Source of the DNA: Candidatus Omnitrophota bacterium
GTDB lineage: Bacteria > Omnitrophota > Gorgyraeia > Gygaellales > Profunditerraquicolaceae
Direction: 5' to 3'
Length of the DNA: 42,405 nt
Assembly: GCA_003598135.1 (NCBI GenBank)
Contig: QZKA01000018.1
Location: 1 to 42,405, forward strand
Part shown: positions 7,198 to 15,599 of the stretch, piece by piece
Layout of the letters: every line of letters starts with the position of its first letter
How positions within the stretch are numbered: the first letter of the stretch is position 1
Translations under genes and position numbers: made by a program
The notes under the pieces: generated by a model
Seen by the model: only the letters and a program-made list of their open reading frames with translations
What the model was told of the DNA's origin: nothing
Databases searched by the model: none

Positions 7198-9146
7198 AAG
7201 ACCTGTATTATAGCGATAAAGAACGCCGGCAGTATACGAGAATAGACTCGGTGTTGCCGGTGCAGTTTAAGCTCGTGGATATTCGTAACGGCCAGTATGT
7301 GTCGGGATGGCTGCAGGGTTTTACGAACAATATCGGCAAGGGCGGTATATGCCTTCAGGTAAATACTATCGACCCTGCTTTGTCCGCGCAGATCCGGGAG
7401 AGGAAAGTAAAACTATATATAGAGGTAGAGCTGTCTTTCTACCGCCGGCCCATCGTGACCCACGCGCAGGCAGCCTGGATGAAACGCATCGGCACGGATG
7501 CAGAGAAGTATCTTATCGGCTTACGCTTTGAGAGCCTTAACTTCCCGGGATACGCGCACCTGATGCGTTATGTGCGGGTAAAAAAAATATTTGTACCGGC
7601 AGCAGTAGTGATACTTTTATCTTTGGCTGCCGGTTTTTTCGTGAACGCCTATTTTAACCTCAAACTTTCTGCAAATAATAAGAAACTCGTTGAGCAGCTT
7701 GTCCTGGTGAACCAAGAGTCAGCTGCTGCGCAGCAAAGAGCCAGCCAGATACGCGACGAAAAGGAGAGGTTCTCCATAGAGATTACTACGCTTCAGTCAA
7801 GGATTGAGCACGCAGAAGAAGAGAGGTTGAAAGTGGCGGAAATGGCAAAATCAAACGAGCATAAAGCAGGTCAGCAGATAGAAAAACTCAATTCTCTCAT
7901 TGCGCGATTAAATCAGGAGAAGGGGCGCCTAAAGGAACAGCTGGCAGCATCTAAAACCGAAGCTGATAAAGCCAGTGAAGCATTGCTTGTGTTGGATGAG
8001 AAAAAGGCATTTCTTGCGAAGGCAAACCTGGATAAGATGTACGAGTGGCTTGCATTGCACCAGAATCCGCGGACCGGGCTGGTGGTGAGTTTCGAGGGGG
8101 ATAAAGATTTAGCAAACTGGGCTTTTGTCTATGATCAATCATTGGCTGCGCAGGCATACGTATATTTCGGAGATTTTCAGAAGGCAAAAAAACTGCTTGA
8201 TTTCTTTGCGGTAAAAGCCAAGAGGATCGACGGTCTTTTTATCAACGCCTACTATGCTGCCGACGGCAGTTCCGCCGAATACACTGTCCATAGCGGACCG
8301 AACATCTGGCTGGGTATCGCATTGCTTCAGTACACACAAAAGGCCAAGGATAGCTCTTTTGTTAGTCTTGCCGAGGAGATTGCGCAGCGTATTATTGCGC
8401 TGCAGAATGAAGATAAAGACAAGGGTATACGCGGAGGGCCCAGTGTCCGCTGGTATTCGACGGAACACAACCTTGATGCGTTCGCTTTTTTCTCGATGCT
8501 TGCGAGAGTTACCGGCAAAGATGAGTATCGCCTTGCCGCGGAAAAAGTATTGCGCTGGCTTACGCGGCACACCTATGACAAAACGGATATACCTATCCTG
8601 CGGGGGAAAGGCGATGCTACTATCGCCACGGATACCTATGCCTGGTCGATTGCGGCGATCGGCCCGGAAAGGCTTTTGTCGCTTGGCATGAACCCCGATA
8701 AAATCATAGAGTTTGCAGAAGAGAATTGCGCCAAAGAGGTCTCTTTTGTCCGTCCCGGAGGAGCTACGGTAAGAGTCAAAGGTTTTGATTTTGCGCCGCA
8801 GAGACATTTGGCAAGAGGAGGGGTCGTTTCCACCGAATGGACTGCGCAGATGATCGTGACGCTAAAGATAATGGCTGCGTTCCATCAGAAAAAAGGGGGA
8901 GCCGCTTTTGCTAAGGAGTATTTAAGAAAAGCCGATGCCTATATAGGGGAACTATTGAGCATGAGTATTTCAAGCCCTTCGCCTTCAGGCCAGGGCGAAG
9001 GCTGCCTGCCTTATGCCAGTAGCGATTTTGTGGACACTGGCCATGGATGGACGACGCCCAAGGGCTCTTCCACCGGCTCTATCGCCGGGACTGCGTATGC
9101 CCTTTTTGCCTATTACGGCTACAATCCCCTTTCTCTTGAGGAATGA
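7194..9146 (+). CDS. PilZ domain, membrane segment, coiled coil and alpha/alpha-toroid domain fusion
   Basis: A 650-residue protein of unusual build. Residues 8-128 are a PilZ-type beta barrel with RRQYTR (R11, R12, R16) and a degenerate second motif NNIGKGG, where Ser is replaced by Gly. Residues 132-154 form one membrane helix. Residues 158-275 are a long heptad-rich coiled coil. Residues 280-650 look like a six-hairpin (alpha/alpha toroid) domain of the glycoside hydrolase or epimerase type, with motifs VYDQSLAAQAY, YSTEHNLDAFAFF, DTYAWSIAAIG and STEWTAQM spaced as in toroid repeats. PilZ domains classically bind cyclic di-GMP. The layout implies a cytoplasmic sensor and a periplasmic carbohydrate-active domain. 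Enzyme activity is unproven. The region around residues 592-602 carries a palindromic insertion. Confidence 0.7.
   Translation: MKDLYYSDKERRQYTRIDSVLPVQFKLVDIRNGQYVSGWLQGFTNNIGKGGICLQVNTIDPALSAQIRERKVKLYIEVELSFYRRPIVTHAQAAWMKRIGTDAEKYLIGLRFESLNFPGYAHLMRYVRVKKIFVPAAVVILLSLAAGFFVNAYFNLKLSANNKKLVEQLVLVNQESAAAQQRASQIRDEKERFSIEITTLQSRIEHAEEERLKVAEMAKSNEHKAGQQIEKLNSLIARLNQEKGRLKEQLAASKTEADKASEALLVLDEKKAFLAKANLDKMYEWLALHQNPRTGLVVSFEGDKDLANWAFVYDQSLAAQAYVYFGDFQKAKKLLDFFAVKAKRIDGLFINAYYAADGSSAEYTVHSGPNIWLGIALLQYTQKAKDSSFVSLAEEIAQRIIALQNEDKDKGIRGGPSVRWYSTEHNLDAFAFFSMLARVTGKDEYRLAAEKVLRWLTRHTYDKTDIPILRGKGDATIATDTYAWSIAAIGPERLLSLGMNPDKIIEFAEENCAKEVSFVRPGGATVRVKGFDFAPQRHLARGGVVSTEWTAQMIVTLKIMAAFHQKKGGAAFAKEYLRKADAYIGELLSMSISSPSPSGQGEGCLPYASSDFVDTGHGWTTPKGSSTGSIAGTAYALFAYYGYNPLSLEE
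8973..9003. repeat. Inverted repeat inside the toroid-domain gene
   Basis: Arms CCTTCGCC (8976-8983) and GGCGAAGG (8994-9001) are exact complements. The stem extends to AGCC/GGCT at its base if one bulged C is allowed. The loop is 10 bases. The repeat encodes the low-complexity SPSPSGQGEG stretch between two helical segments of the toroid domain, which looks like a small palindromic element inserted in frame. Confidence 0.6.
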
Positions 9147-9784
9147 AACCAGTTTTTAAAAAAATCTATCAGAGGCTCTACGCCTCTTTAGGACCACAAG
9201 GCTGGTGGCCGGCTGAAACGCCCTTTGAAGTAATTATCGGCGCAATCCTTACACAGAATACTAATTGGCAGAATGTAGCCAAGGCGATATCCAACCTTAA
9301 AGAAGCAAAGGCCATAACTGCGCGCACATTATATTCCCTCCCCCGCAAGAGGCTCACTCGACTGATCCGTCCGGCCGGGTATTACAATATCAAAACAGAG
9401 CGGCTTGAGTGCTTTTTAAAGTTTTTGTTTACCCGTTACCGCGGAAGCGTAAGAAAGATGCGTACCCAAGGCCTCAACACCCTGCGGCTTCAGCTGCTAT
9501 CGGTGAAAGGGATCGGCCCCGAAACAGCGGATTCGATACTTTTATACGCGCTGGGCAAGCCCGTATTCGTGGTTGATGCGTATACCAGGAGAATATTTAC
9601 GAGGCACTCCTTAATCAAAGGAGATGAAGACTACCACGCCATTCAAAATTTGATTATGAAAAACCTAAAAAGGAATGTACAATTATTTAATGAATTTCAT
9701 GCGCTCTTGGTCGAAGTAGGTAAAAAGTTCTGCCGTAAGAAGAATCCACGGTGTGCGCGTTGTCCCTTGCAACAGTTTAAATGA
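9143..9784 (+). CDS. Endonuclease III-like (HhH-GPD) DNA glycosylase, MagIII/COG2231 type
   Basis: The 213-residue protein has the HhH-GPD fold: a six-helix region with ILTQNTNWQNV at residues 35-45, the hairpin LLSVKGIGPETAD at 118-130, and the catalytic Asp (D145) in VVDAYTRR. The Lys that bifunctional endonuclease III uses for lyase chemistry (in GxGxKTA) is Glu127 here. That points to a monofunctional base glycosylase, as in Helicobacter MagIII. Three C-terminal cysteines (C197, C204, C207) follow the C-x6-C-x2-C spacing of the iron-sulfur loop, but the fourth position is Lys213, the last residue. The cluster is therefore either absent or incompletely ligated. The target base is unknown. 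It overlaps both neighbours by 4 nt. Confidence 0.8.
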   Translation: MKPVFKKIYQRLYASLGPQGWWPAETPFEVIIGAILTQNTNWQNVAKAISNLKEAKAITARTLYSLPRKRLTRLIRPAGYYNIKTERLECFLKFLFTRYRGSVRKMRTQGLNTLRLQLLSVKGIGPETADSILLYALGKPVFVVDAYTRRIFTRHSLIKGDEDYHAIQNLIMKNLKRNVQLFNEFHALLVEVGKKFCRKKNPRCARCPLQQFK

Positions 9785-12627
9785 AGAACCGCTTGCGCAA
9801 TATATCTGAAACCAGAAACAGTATAGCTATCGCTTGGCAGGCAGCCGTATTGTGTGTATGCCTTATTCATCCCGTCATTGCCCAAGACCCCCTTCGTTAC
9901 GATATTACCGCCGTCCTTGATCCCGCGCAGCATACGGTGAGCGCGCGCCAAAAAGTTATCTTTACCAACCCTACCTCTAAGCCGCTCAAGGAAATTTATT
10001 TTCACGTATATCCGCACCGCAAATATACCGAGGAGGAAGTCAGGTTTATTTACCGCTATGCCGGTTACTTCAAAATCAACCCTTTCCCCGAAGGATTTCA
10101 GGCCGGTGATTTAAAAATTGAATCGATCGCCGCTGGAGGGAAAAGCCTTGTGTATCGCTTTGAAGGAAATGACCAAACAATCATGAAAGTCAGTTTAGAG
10201 AAGGAACTTAACCCGCAGGAATCAATAGAGATAGATATATTATTTCAGGTAGACATCCCCCATGCCTACGGAAGGTTTGGCTGGCATAAGGATATTATTA
10301 CAATGGTGCGCTGGTATCCGATCGCATGCGTTGTTGATGGGGGCGGTTGGCACAATTACCCATTTTATCTCTACCATCAACCCTACTTCAGTAATGCAGC
10401 TCATTACCGCGTCACACTTACTCTTCCCCGAGACCAAGTCGTAGCTTCCACGGGGCATGTACAATCAAGCCGCGATAATCCTGACGGCACCAAAACCCTC
10501 TTTATTGAGACAGAGTATCCGGTCAGAGATTTTAGCCTCGGCGTTTCAGCGCGCTTTAAAGTGCACACCCTCAAAGCTGGCCATTGTCGAATACAAACAT
10601 ATTACCTTCAAGGTGATGAACAACGCGCAGCACAGGCCGCAGAATACGCGCGAGACCTTATGCATTTCTATGCCGCAAGATTCGGAGAGTACCCTTACCG
10701 CCAGTTCAATATCGTGTCCAGTTTTCTTGGTTACGGAGGAGTGCAATCATCCAACCAGGTATTTATTGATACGCGCGCCTTCCGGCTGCCGAAATTTCTT
10801 AACCGATATTTTGATTTTCTCGTTTCCCATGAAACCGGCCACCAGTGGTTTTTTAATATGGTAGGTTCCGATGAATACAAGGAGATGTTTCTCGACGAAG
10901 GCGTTAATTCTTTCTGGGTGCTGCAGTACCTCGAACATAAATACGGTTATAATGCGCAGGTGATGGAGTTGTCAAGGCCGTTTAACTGGTTTATCCCAAA
11001 TTTTTCTTTCCGACAGGCCAGTATCGCCAGGTATGTGTATATGGCAACACATGGCCTTGATTCTGCCGTAATCAGCGATTTGTCGAGTTTTCAAGAACCA
11101 TCCTCAATATTTGCCATCACCTACGGAAAGGGGGCAGGGGTACTTGAAATGCTCAGGCAGTTGATCGGCGACGATGCATTTACCAGGGCAATGAAACGCT
11201 ATACGCAAGAGTTTCGCTTTAAAAATATCCGCCTCGATGATTTTATGCGTATTTTTAACGAAGAATCGGGACAGGACCTTCGCTGGTTTTTTGATGAATG
11301 GCTTAAGACGAAAAGGTTTTGCGATCTTGCCATCAAATCCGTGCGCAGAAATGTTGTGGTAGTTGAGAATCGCGGCTCGATCCGCATGCCGGTAGAGGTA
11401 AAGGTGTGGTATAAGGACGGCACCGAGGAGCTGTTGTATTGGGACGGCAAGGGCGTTTCGGAGGCGATCCCGCTTAAACACAGCGAAGTGAAGAAAATAC
11501 AGGTCGATCCCGACAACAAAATCATCTTTGACCTGGACCGGACGAACAACGCATGGCCGGCATCTCTTCGCGTAAAGGCAGTCCCCCTATATTATTTTGC
11601 TTACGAGATACCCGTGTTTTTGTCGCCGGATTCGTATCACATCGTTGCAGGGCCAAGCGTGGGAGGTTCATCGCTGGGGCTTGCATCTTCCGTACAGAAG
11701 CCAAACGATGCGATTGTCAGGATATCTTCCGTCTATGATTCCGCAGGCTCTGCGGTAGACTCAAAACTCAGTTATGAACTCAATCATTTATTCAATAAGC
11801 AATACACGGCAGGCTTTGAGTTTTTTAATTATGAATCAAGCAAAGAGAAAAACGACCTAAGCGGCGGCAAGCTTTACCTGAGAAAAGAATTATGGCCTGC
11901 CAGTTACGGATTACTCGACCTCAATGACCACGTGACTTTTTATCTTATGCGCGACAAAAAATTGGAAAGCGCTGCGGGACTAGCCGGCCAGGAAAATGCG
12001 GATCAACTGCATTATCTTAAGAGGGATGAAGCGATAATCGGCGTTACCGGCTCTTTTGGTCGCTACGGCCCGTACGCAGACCCGGTCTGCGGATGGAAGA
12101 TTATTCCTACGCAGGAAATTGCCGGTCATTTTCTTGGCGGGCACAGCGCATTCTGGCGCACGAGCCTGGATATGGTGAATTATCATTTGCTTATTCCGCG
12201 CTCCCAGCATAAAATAGCTACACGGGTAAAAACCGGTTGGGGAGAACCCTCGGACAAAAAACTTTTTCAGCTTGGCGGGCCAGAAGGATTACGGGGGTTT
12301 AGTTTTAAGACCGTCGAAGGCGCGCACATGGTTTTGGGGAGCCTTGAATACCGCGCACCCCTGGCATCCGATTCAAAACTTTATTTCTTAGATAATATAT
12401 TCTGCCTACATACGGTCCAGGCAGTCGGTTTCTTTGATATCGGCAAGGCATGGGACAGTGATTTTGACGGCAGCCGCTTTAAGAAGGATATCGGAGTGGG
12501 CCTGCGGTTCCATTTTGACCTCGTGGGTTTTCTGGAAAAGCTGGTCGTTAGAATAGATGTGGCGCAGGCTGTACCTGCGCATAAAGAAGAACCTCATGTA
12601 TGGTTCGGGGTCAGCCAGACATTTTAA
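9781..12627 (+). CDS. M1-family metallopeptidase fused to an Omp85-type outer-membrane barrel
   Basis: A 948-residue exported protein. A signal-like hydrophobic stretch (residues 14-34) ends at VIAQ. Residues 38-260 resemble the M1 N-terminal beta domain. The zinc site is complete: H350-E351-x2-H354 with E373 eighteen residues later, and Tyr448 sits in the family's catalytic-Tyr region (TYGKGAG). The exopeptidase motif GGMEN is altered to GGVQS (Gln322 in place of Glu). Residues 600-948 form a C-terminal barrel with LGGPEGLRGF at 831-840, the signature of the Omp85 strand-lid loop, and a terminal Phe. The peptidase would be held on the outer membrane by its own barrel. Whether the domain faces the periplasm or the surface is not determined. 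Confidence 0.8.
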   Translation: MKNRLRNISETRNSIAIAWQAAVLCVCLIHPVIAQDPLRYDITAVLDPAQHTVSARQKVIFTNPTSKPLKEIYFHVYPHRKYTEEEVRFIYRYAGYFKINPFPEGFQAGDLKIESIAAGGKSLVYRFEGNDQTIMKVSLEKELNPQESIEIDILFQVDIPHAYGRFGWHKDIITMVRWYPIACVVDGGGWHNYPFYLYHQPYFSNAAHYRVTLTLPRDQVVASTGHVQSSRDNPDGTKTLFIETEYPVRDFSLGVSARFKVHTLKAGHCRIQTYYLQGDEQRAAQAAEYARDLMHFYAARFGEYPYRQFNIVSSFLGYGGVQSSNQVFIDTRAFRLPKFLNRYFDFLVSHETGHQWFFNMVGSDEYKEMFLDEGVNSFWVLQYLEHKYGYNAQVMELSRPFNWFIPNFSFRQASIARYVYMATHGLDSAVISDLSSFQEPSSIFAITYGKGAGVLEMLRQLIGDDAFTRAMKRYTQEFRFKNIRLDDFMRIFNEESGQDLRWFFDEWLKTKRFCDLAIKSVRRNVVVVENRGSIRMPVEVKVWYKDGTEELLYWDGKGVSEAIPLKHSEVKKIQVDPDNKIIFDLDRTNNAWPASLRVKAVPLYYFAYEIPVFLSPDSYHIVAGPSVGGSSLGLASSVQKPNDAIVRISSVYDSAGSAVDSKLSYELNHLFNKQYTAGFEFFNYESSKEKNDLSGGKLYLRKELWPASYGLLDLNDHVTFYLMRDKKLESAAGLAGQENADQLHYLKRDEAIIGVTGSFGRYGPYADPVCGWKIIPTQEIAGHFLGGHSAFWRTSLDMVNYHLLIPRSQHKIATRVKTGWGEPSDKKLFQLGGPEGLRGFSFKTVEGAHMVLGSLEYRAPLASDSKLYFLDNIFCLHTVQAVGFFDIGKAWDSDFDGSRFKKDIGVGLRFHFDLVGFLEKLVVRIDVAQAVPAHKEEPHVWFGVSQTF

Positions 12628-12628
12628 A

Positions 12629-12850
12629 ATGCCTATATACGAATTCATATGCCAGGGCTGCGGCGCGCAATTTGAACATCTCCTGCGTCAAAGTCACGAA
12701 CAGGCGGCCTGTCCCCGATGTCAGGCCAAAACCGTAAAAAAAATCCTCTCATCTTTTGCATTTGTTTCAAAAGGCAAGCCCGGCAGCAGCAGCGCTTCTT
12801 CAGGCTGCAGCAGTTGTGTAAGCCATAACTGCGCACAGTGCGCAAGGTAG
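12629..12850 (+). CDS. FmdB-type small zinc-ribbon protein
   Basis: A 73-residue protein starting MPIYEFICQGCG, the standard FmdB/CxxC-CxxC regulatory-ribbon opening. The zinc knuckles are C8-x2-C11 and C28-x2-C31. A Ser/Gly-rich linker follows, then a second Cys-rich tail (C60, C63, C68, C71) that could hold another metal. The ATG at 12629 lies one base after the stop of the M1 peptidase gene. An earlier in-frame start at 12557 would lie inside that gene and add residues unrelated to the family, so it is rejected. The family is often called a regulatory protein, but its role is not established. Confidence 0.8.
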   Translation: MPIYEFICQGCGAQFEHLLRQSHEQAACPRCQAKTVKKILSSFAFVSKGKPGSSSASSGCSSCVSHNCAQCAR

Positions 12851-12860
12851 GGGGCCATAC

Positions 12861-13997
12861 ATGGTACGTAAAGAACGATTGCTGAGGCTTATCAGGCAGC
12901 TCATTAAGCTTGATTCCCAGAACCCTCCGGGCGACGAGCGCGAAATCGCCCTTTTTGTCAAAGCGTATCTTGAAAAAATAGGCATGGAGGCGCGCGTCTA
13001 TGAATTCAAAAAAAGGCGCAGTAACGTAGTAGCGGTCTGGGGAGGGGAAAATAAGCAGCATTCATTACTTATTACGCCGCACCTGGATACTGTGCCTGCG
13101 GGCAAGAACTGGAGGCACGGTCCTTTTTCCGGGAAGCTTTGCAAAGACAAGATCTATGGATTGGGCGCGACCGATTGTAAGGGCAATCTTGCATCTTTGC
13201 TTGAAGCGCTTCAGAGCCTAACTGAAGAGAACACGGTATTGCCATATACCCTGATTTTTGCGGCGACCGCTGATGAAGAGAGCGGTTCCGAACAAGGACT
13301 TATTCCGTTGCTTAAAAAGGGGATCCTCGCGCCTTCTGCTGCGGTAGTGCTGGATGCCAGCGACTTTGATATCATTGTTACCCAGAAAGGCTTGGTGCAT
13401 CTCAAAGTCAAGGTGCAGGGAAAAAGGGCGCACGGCGCGTATCCCTATCGGGGCAAGAATGCGATTGATATGTCGTTGCGCGTTCTGGACGAAGTCAAGC
13501 GATACAGGTTTGAGTACCGCAGGAGTCCATTGCTGAAATGCCCGACGGTGAATATCGGCACCATCAGGGGCGGGGATAAAGTGAATATAGTCGCAGATTG
13601 GTGCGAGTTTGAGCTTGATTATAGGTTTTTGCCTCAGATGTCGCAACAGAAGATACTGCGCGACCTGAAAGCGATGCTGCGTAGGCATGCCTGGAAATTC
13701 AAAGTTGAAATTGAGGGGATCCAGAAACCTTACTGTATTGATACGGGTCATCCCCTCGTTGCGTCTTTGGTGGCGGCGATGAAGAAGTGCCATATACGTC
13801 CGCATATCAGAGGGTCTGAGGGCGCTACAGTGATAACCTTTTTTCAGGATAAAGGGATCCCTGCGGTCGCAACCGGGTTCGGCGCTGAGGCATGTGCCCA
13901 TATCGCTGACGAGTATGCGCGCCTCTCTTGGCTTTACAAGGGCGCAGAGGCACTGGTAGAGTTTCTTACACATTATAACGCCACAAAAGAGGAGTAG
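12861..13997 (+). CDS. M20-family metallopeptidase (ArgE/DapE/CPG2 type)
   Basis: The 378-residue protein has all the M20 zinc ligands: H74 in PHLDTVP with D76, D105 in GATDCKG, E139-E140 in ADEES, D165 and H347 near the C-terminus. The lid/dimerisation domain lies at about residues 175-285 and has the usual GKRAHGAYPYRGKNAI stretch. The family hydrolyses amide bonds of N-acyl amino acids, succinyl-diaminopimelate or small peptides. The substrate cannot be chosen between ArgE, DapE and peptidase functions from sequence alone, and no lysine or arginine biosynthesis gene lies beside it. No signal peptide is seen, so it is cytoplasmic. The gene follows the zinc-ribbon gene after 10 bases. Confidence 0.85.
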   Translation: MVRKERLLRLIRQLIKLDSQNPPGDEREIALFVKAYLEKIGMEARVYEFKKRRSNVVAVWGGENKQHSLLITPHLDTVPAGKNWRHGPFSGKLCKDKIYGLGATDCKGNLASLLEALQSLTEENTVLPYTLIFAATADEESGSEQGLIPLLKKGILAPSAAVVLDASDFDIIVTQKGLVHLKVKVQGKRAHGAYPYRGKNAIDMSLRVLDEVKRYRFEYRRSPLLKCPTVNIGTIRGGDKVNIVADWCEFELDYRFLPQMSQQKILRDLKAMLRRHAWKFKVEIEGIQKPYCIDTGHPLVASLVAAMKKCHIRPHIRGSEGATVITFFQDKGIPAVATGFGAEACAHIADEYARLSWLYKGAEALVEFLTHYNATKEE

Positions 13998-14003
13998 CCA
14001 TCA

Positions 14004-14969
14004 ATGGAAGGAATTGCGTATCATAAGAAACCGCGGCTTAAAAGTCCTTATCTTATTGTTGCTTGGCCGGGCATGGGAGAAGTTGCATTCAAGGCAGCAA
14101 TGTATCTTATAGATACGCTTAAGGCTGAAGAATTCGCTTCAATACCCCCCGCAGACTTCTTCTATCTGACAGACGTCGTCGTACAAAGGGGAGTTTTTGA
14201 GCTTCCAGAGCTGCCGTTCAGCAAATTTTACTTCTGGAAAAATAAAGATACGGCACATGATATTATCATTTTTGTCAGTAATGCCCAGCCGGATTTGGCT
14301 AAGGCGCAGGAGTATTGTAAAGAGATACTCCTTCTGGCCAAGGCCATGAAGGTGGAGCGCGTGGTTAGTTTTGCGGCAATGCCCCAGGCGATAGATCACA
14401 CGCAGTCGCCGCAGGTATGGTATGCCTCTTCTTCCGAGCAGGTTAATACATTTTTAAAAAAATACAACCTTCAGCTTCTGCCTGAGGGCCAGGTAAGCGG
14501 CTTAAACGGTCTCTTTCTGGGATTAGCCAAAAAGGAAGGATTCGAAGGATTTTGTCTTTTAGGCGAAATCCCGTTATATACGATTCAGATTGAAAACCCC
14601 AAGGCATCTCGCGCAGTGCTTGAGGTATTTTCCGCGATCGCGCGCATACCGATGGATTTTACCGAACTCACCGGGCAGGAACATCTTATCGAAAACCAGA
14701 TTAACAATCTTCTTGAGTACCTAAAGGTTGGTCCTGCGCCTGGCCCGATCGGCGAGGAAGAAATCGAGAAGATAAAAAAATCATTAAGCCAGCTTACGCG
14801 GCTGCCTAGTTCGATAAAAGAAAAAATTGACAAACTCTTTATACAGGCAAGGCAAGATATCTCCAAGGCGAATGAGCTCAAGTCTGAATTAGACAAGTGG
14901 AATGTCTATAAGGAATACGAAGACCGCTTTCTTGATCTGTTCAAGAAAAAGAAGGAAAAAAATAATTGA
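14004..14969 (+). CDS. PAC2 family protein
   Basis: The 321-residue protein matches the PAC2 family (proteasome-assembly-chaperone-2-like, COG2047/COG1938), known in archaea, actinobacteria and several candidate phyla. Family features are the opening SPYLIVAWPGMGEVA, the segment RVVSFAAMPQ, and VSGLNGLFLGLAKKEGFEGFCLLGEIPLY, with a helical tail. The last 80 residues are charged and helical and may mediate oligomerisation. No proteasome gene lies in this window, so the role in assembly known from eukaryotes cannot be transferred. A GAGGAG sequence that overlaps the preceding stop codon serves as ribosome binding site. It overlaps the next start by 4 nt. Confidence 0.8.
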   Translation: MEGIAYHKKPRLKSPYLIVAWPGMGEVAFKAAMYLIDTLKAEEFASIPPADFFYLTDVVVQRGVFELPELPFSKFYFWKNKDTAHDIIIFVSNAQPDLAKAQEYCKEILLLAKAMKVERVVSFAAMPQAIDHTQSPQVWYASSSEQVNTFLKKYNLQLLPEGQVSGLNGLFLGLAKKEGFEGFCLLGEIPLYTIQIENPKASRAVLEVFSAIARIPMDFTELTGQEHLIENQINNLLEYLKVGPAPGPIGEEEIEKIKKSLSQLTRLPSSIKEKIDKLFIQARQDISKANELKSELDKWNVYKEYEDRFLDLFKKKKEKNN

Positions 14970-15586
14970 GCGGCACCGGAATAAAGGCGTTGCTCTTTGA
15001 CCTTGGCAACGTACTCGTAAATTTTGACCACTGGATTGCAGTAAAAAAGCTTGTTCCCTTAAGCGGCAAAAGCCCTCCCGAGATTTATTCCCTCTTTTTT
15101 GATTCAGGGCTTACCCAACTATTTGAAGAAAGCAAGATTTCTCCCGAGGAATTCTTCGCGAAGGTAAAGGAAGTAGTCGGGGTATCTATGAGCTACGCTG
15201 CATTCTTGCGGATTTACAACGATATCTTTTTTCAGACCGAAGAAAACCGCCTGGTATATTCCTTGGTACGCCAGCTAAAGAATAAGTACCAGGTAGGGCT
15301 TATTTCTAATATTAACATCCTGCACTTTGAGTTTTTACAACACGCCATTTGCGTATTCGATGCGTTTGATTTTCTCATTACTTCTTGTGCGATCGGCGCG
15401 GTTAAGCCGAAACCCCAGATATACCAGGCTGCGCTGAGAGCTTCGGGCGCACTCCCGCAGGAGGCGTTTTATGTTGACGACAGGATTGAATTGATTAATG
15501 CAGCCCGCGCCCTGGGCATGCGCGCATATGTGTATAAGGGGCTTGCACAACTAGAGAAAGACCTTGCTGAGTGTGGTATAACGTGA
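14966..15586 (+). CDS. HAD-superfamily hydrolase, YihX-like
   Basis: The 206-residue protein is a HAD phosphatase-type fold. Motif I is LLFDLGNVLVNFD (nucleophile D12). As in Escherichia coli YihX and relatives, the second motif-I position is not the standard DxD. Motif II is LISNIN, motif III is the Lys in GAVKPKP, and motif IV is YVDDR. The cap is a small helical type inserted after motif I (about residues 20-85). YihX dephosphorylates glucose 1-phosphate, but substrate ranges in this group are broad. The start is TTG at 14966, overlapping the PAC2 stop by 4 nt; no other start gives the family N-terminus. Confidence 0.85.
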   Translation: MSGTGIKALLFDLGNVLVNFDHWIAVKKLVPLSGKSPPEIYSLFFDSGLTQLFEESKISPEEFFAKVKEVVGVSMSYAAFLRIYNDIFFQTEENRLVYSLVRQLKNKYQVGLISNINILHFEFLQHAICVFDAFDFLITSCAIGAVKPKPQIYQAALRASGALPQEAFYVDDRIELINAARALGMRAYVYKGLAQLEKDLAECGIT

Positions 15587-15599
15587 GGAATTTTCCGCA

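Noticed and set aside
8139-8807. Minus-strand frame of 222 codons inside the PilZ-toroid gene
   Set aside because: The protein is Arg/Lys-rich without any domain, and the + strand gene is well supported by domain motifs and operon overlaps.
12557-12628. N-terminal extension of the FmdB-type protein
   Set aside because: It lies inside the end of the M1 peptidase-barrel gene. The family start MPIYEF begins at 12629.
13218-13973. Long open frame (251 codons) on the minus strand within the M20 peptidase gene
   Set aside because: It mirrors the codon pattern of a gene with all catalytic residues, shows no recognisable domain, and has no upstream signals.
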